This document shows positions 16,621 through 16,769 of a DNA stretch of 16,769 nt, piece by piece (within the stretch, counting starts at the first letter, position 1; each line of letters opens with the position of its first letter). Source of the DNA: JBDKJS01 sp039806065 (lineage in GTDB: Bacteria > Bacteroidota > Bacteroidia > AKYH767-A > 2013-40CM-41-45). Location: the NCBI GenBank assembly GCA_039806065.1, contig JBDKJS010000175.1:1-16769 (forward strand), written 5' to 3'. The translations under genes were made by a program, and so were the position numbers. Under the pieces are notes generated by a model. That model saw only the letters and a program-made list of their open reading frames with translations, ran no database searches and had not been told where the DNA came from.

Positions 16621-16769
16621 CCTATTTTAATTTTTTTTATGCCATTACACTAATGTGTAGTGACTCATGTATGGTATTAAACTTATCAATTATACGCAGT
16701 CTAAAAATTGGAATTGGTCATATTTCCCTAATTTCTTACAAAACATAGCAGAAGCTAAGGTTAGCTGGT
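16621..16769. other. Non-coding upstream region of the PKD gene
   Basis: No open frame of note on either strand. On the minus strand this is the leader of the PKD gene. It is AT-rich, with an A-rich run (AAAAAAAATTAAAATAGG) just before the TTG start and no exact TAnnTTTG; the closest is TAAGTTTA. A small hairpin CACTA-ATGTG-TAGTG lies near 16647-16662. The promoter could not be placed. Confidence 0.4.

Overview
The window is AT-rich and looks like chromosome from a member of the Bacteroidota, most likely a Chitinophagales/Sphingobacteriales-type environmental bacterium. Four things point there: a type IX secretion (T9SS) type A sorting tail, a giant PKD-repeat surface protein, the long (about 650-residue) form of IspG, and two TAnnTTTG-type -7 promoter elements with no clear Shine-Dalgarno sites. 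No rRNA, tRNA, CRISPR array, transposase or phage gene was found.

Layout, left to right. (1) 1-2457, minus: a secreted two-part amidohydrolase whose C-terminus lies outside the window. (2) 2618-3277, minus: a secreted protein with a C-terminal coiled coil. (3) 3433-5261, plus: a membrane-anchored cytochrome c followed after 5 bases by the ribosome-associated GTPase HflX. (4) 5258-7860, minus: a helical-repeat protein translationally coupled (TAATG) to a cysteine desulfurase. The desulfurase ends tail-to-tail with hflX, and the two stop codons overlap inside a TTAA. (5) 7984-8670, plus: a small T9SS cargo protein. (6) 8722-10668, plus: ispG of the MEP isoprenoid pathway. (7) 10828-16620, minus: a 1930-residue exported protein with 19 PKD domains and about three and a half fibronectin III domains. 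A strong stem-loop between ispG and this gene can serve as a terminator in both directions.

Most of the window is ordinary housekeeping and cell-surface content. HflX, IspG (an iron-sulfur enzyme) and the cysteine desulfurase (sulfur donor for iron-sulfur clusters) are core functions. The amidohydrolase, the coiled-coil protein, the T9SS cargo and the PKD giant are envelope or exported proteins. I do not see a convincing undescribed multi-gene system. The points most worth a second look are: the PKD giant stops in the middle of a fibronectin domain and has no sorting tail; it appears to start at TTG; a 12-bp perfect inverted repeat at the hflX/desulfurase junction is also coding sequence; the N-terminal half of the amidohydrolase has lost its metal ligands; and the spacer between ispG and the PKD gene may hold a small dispersed repeat.
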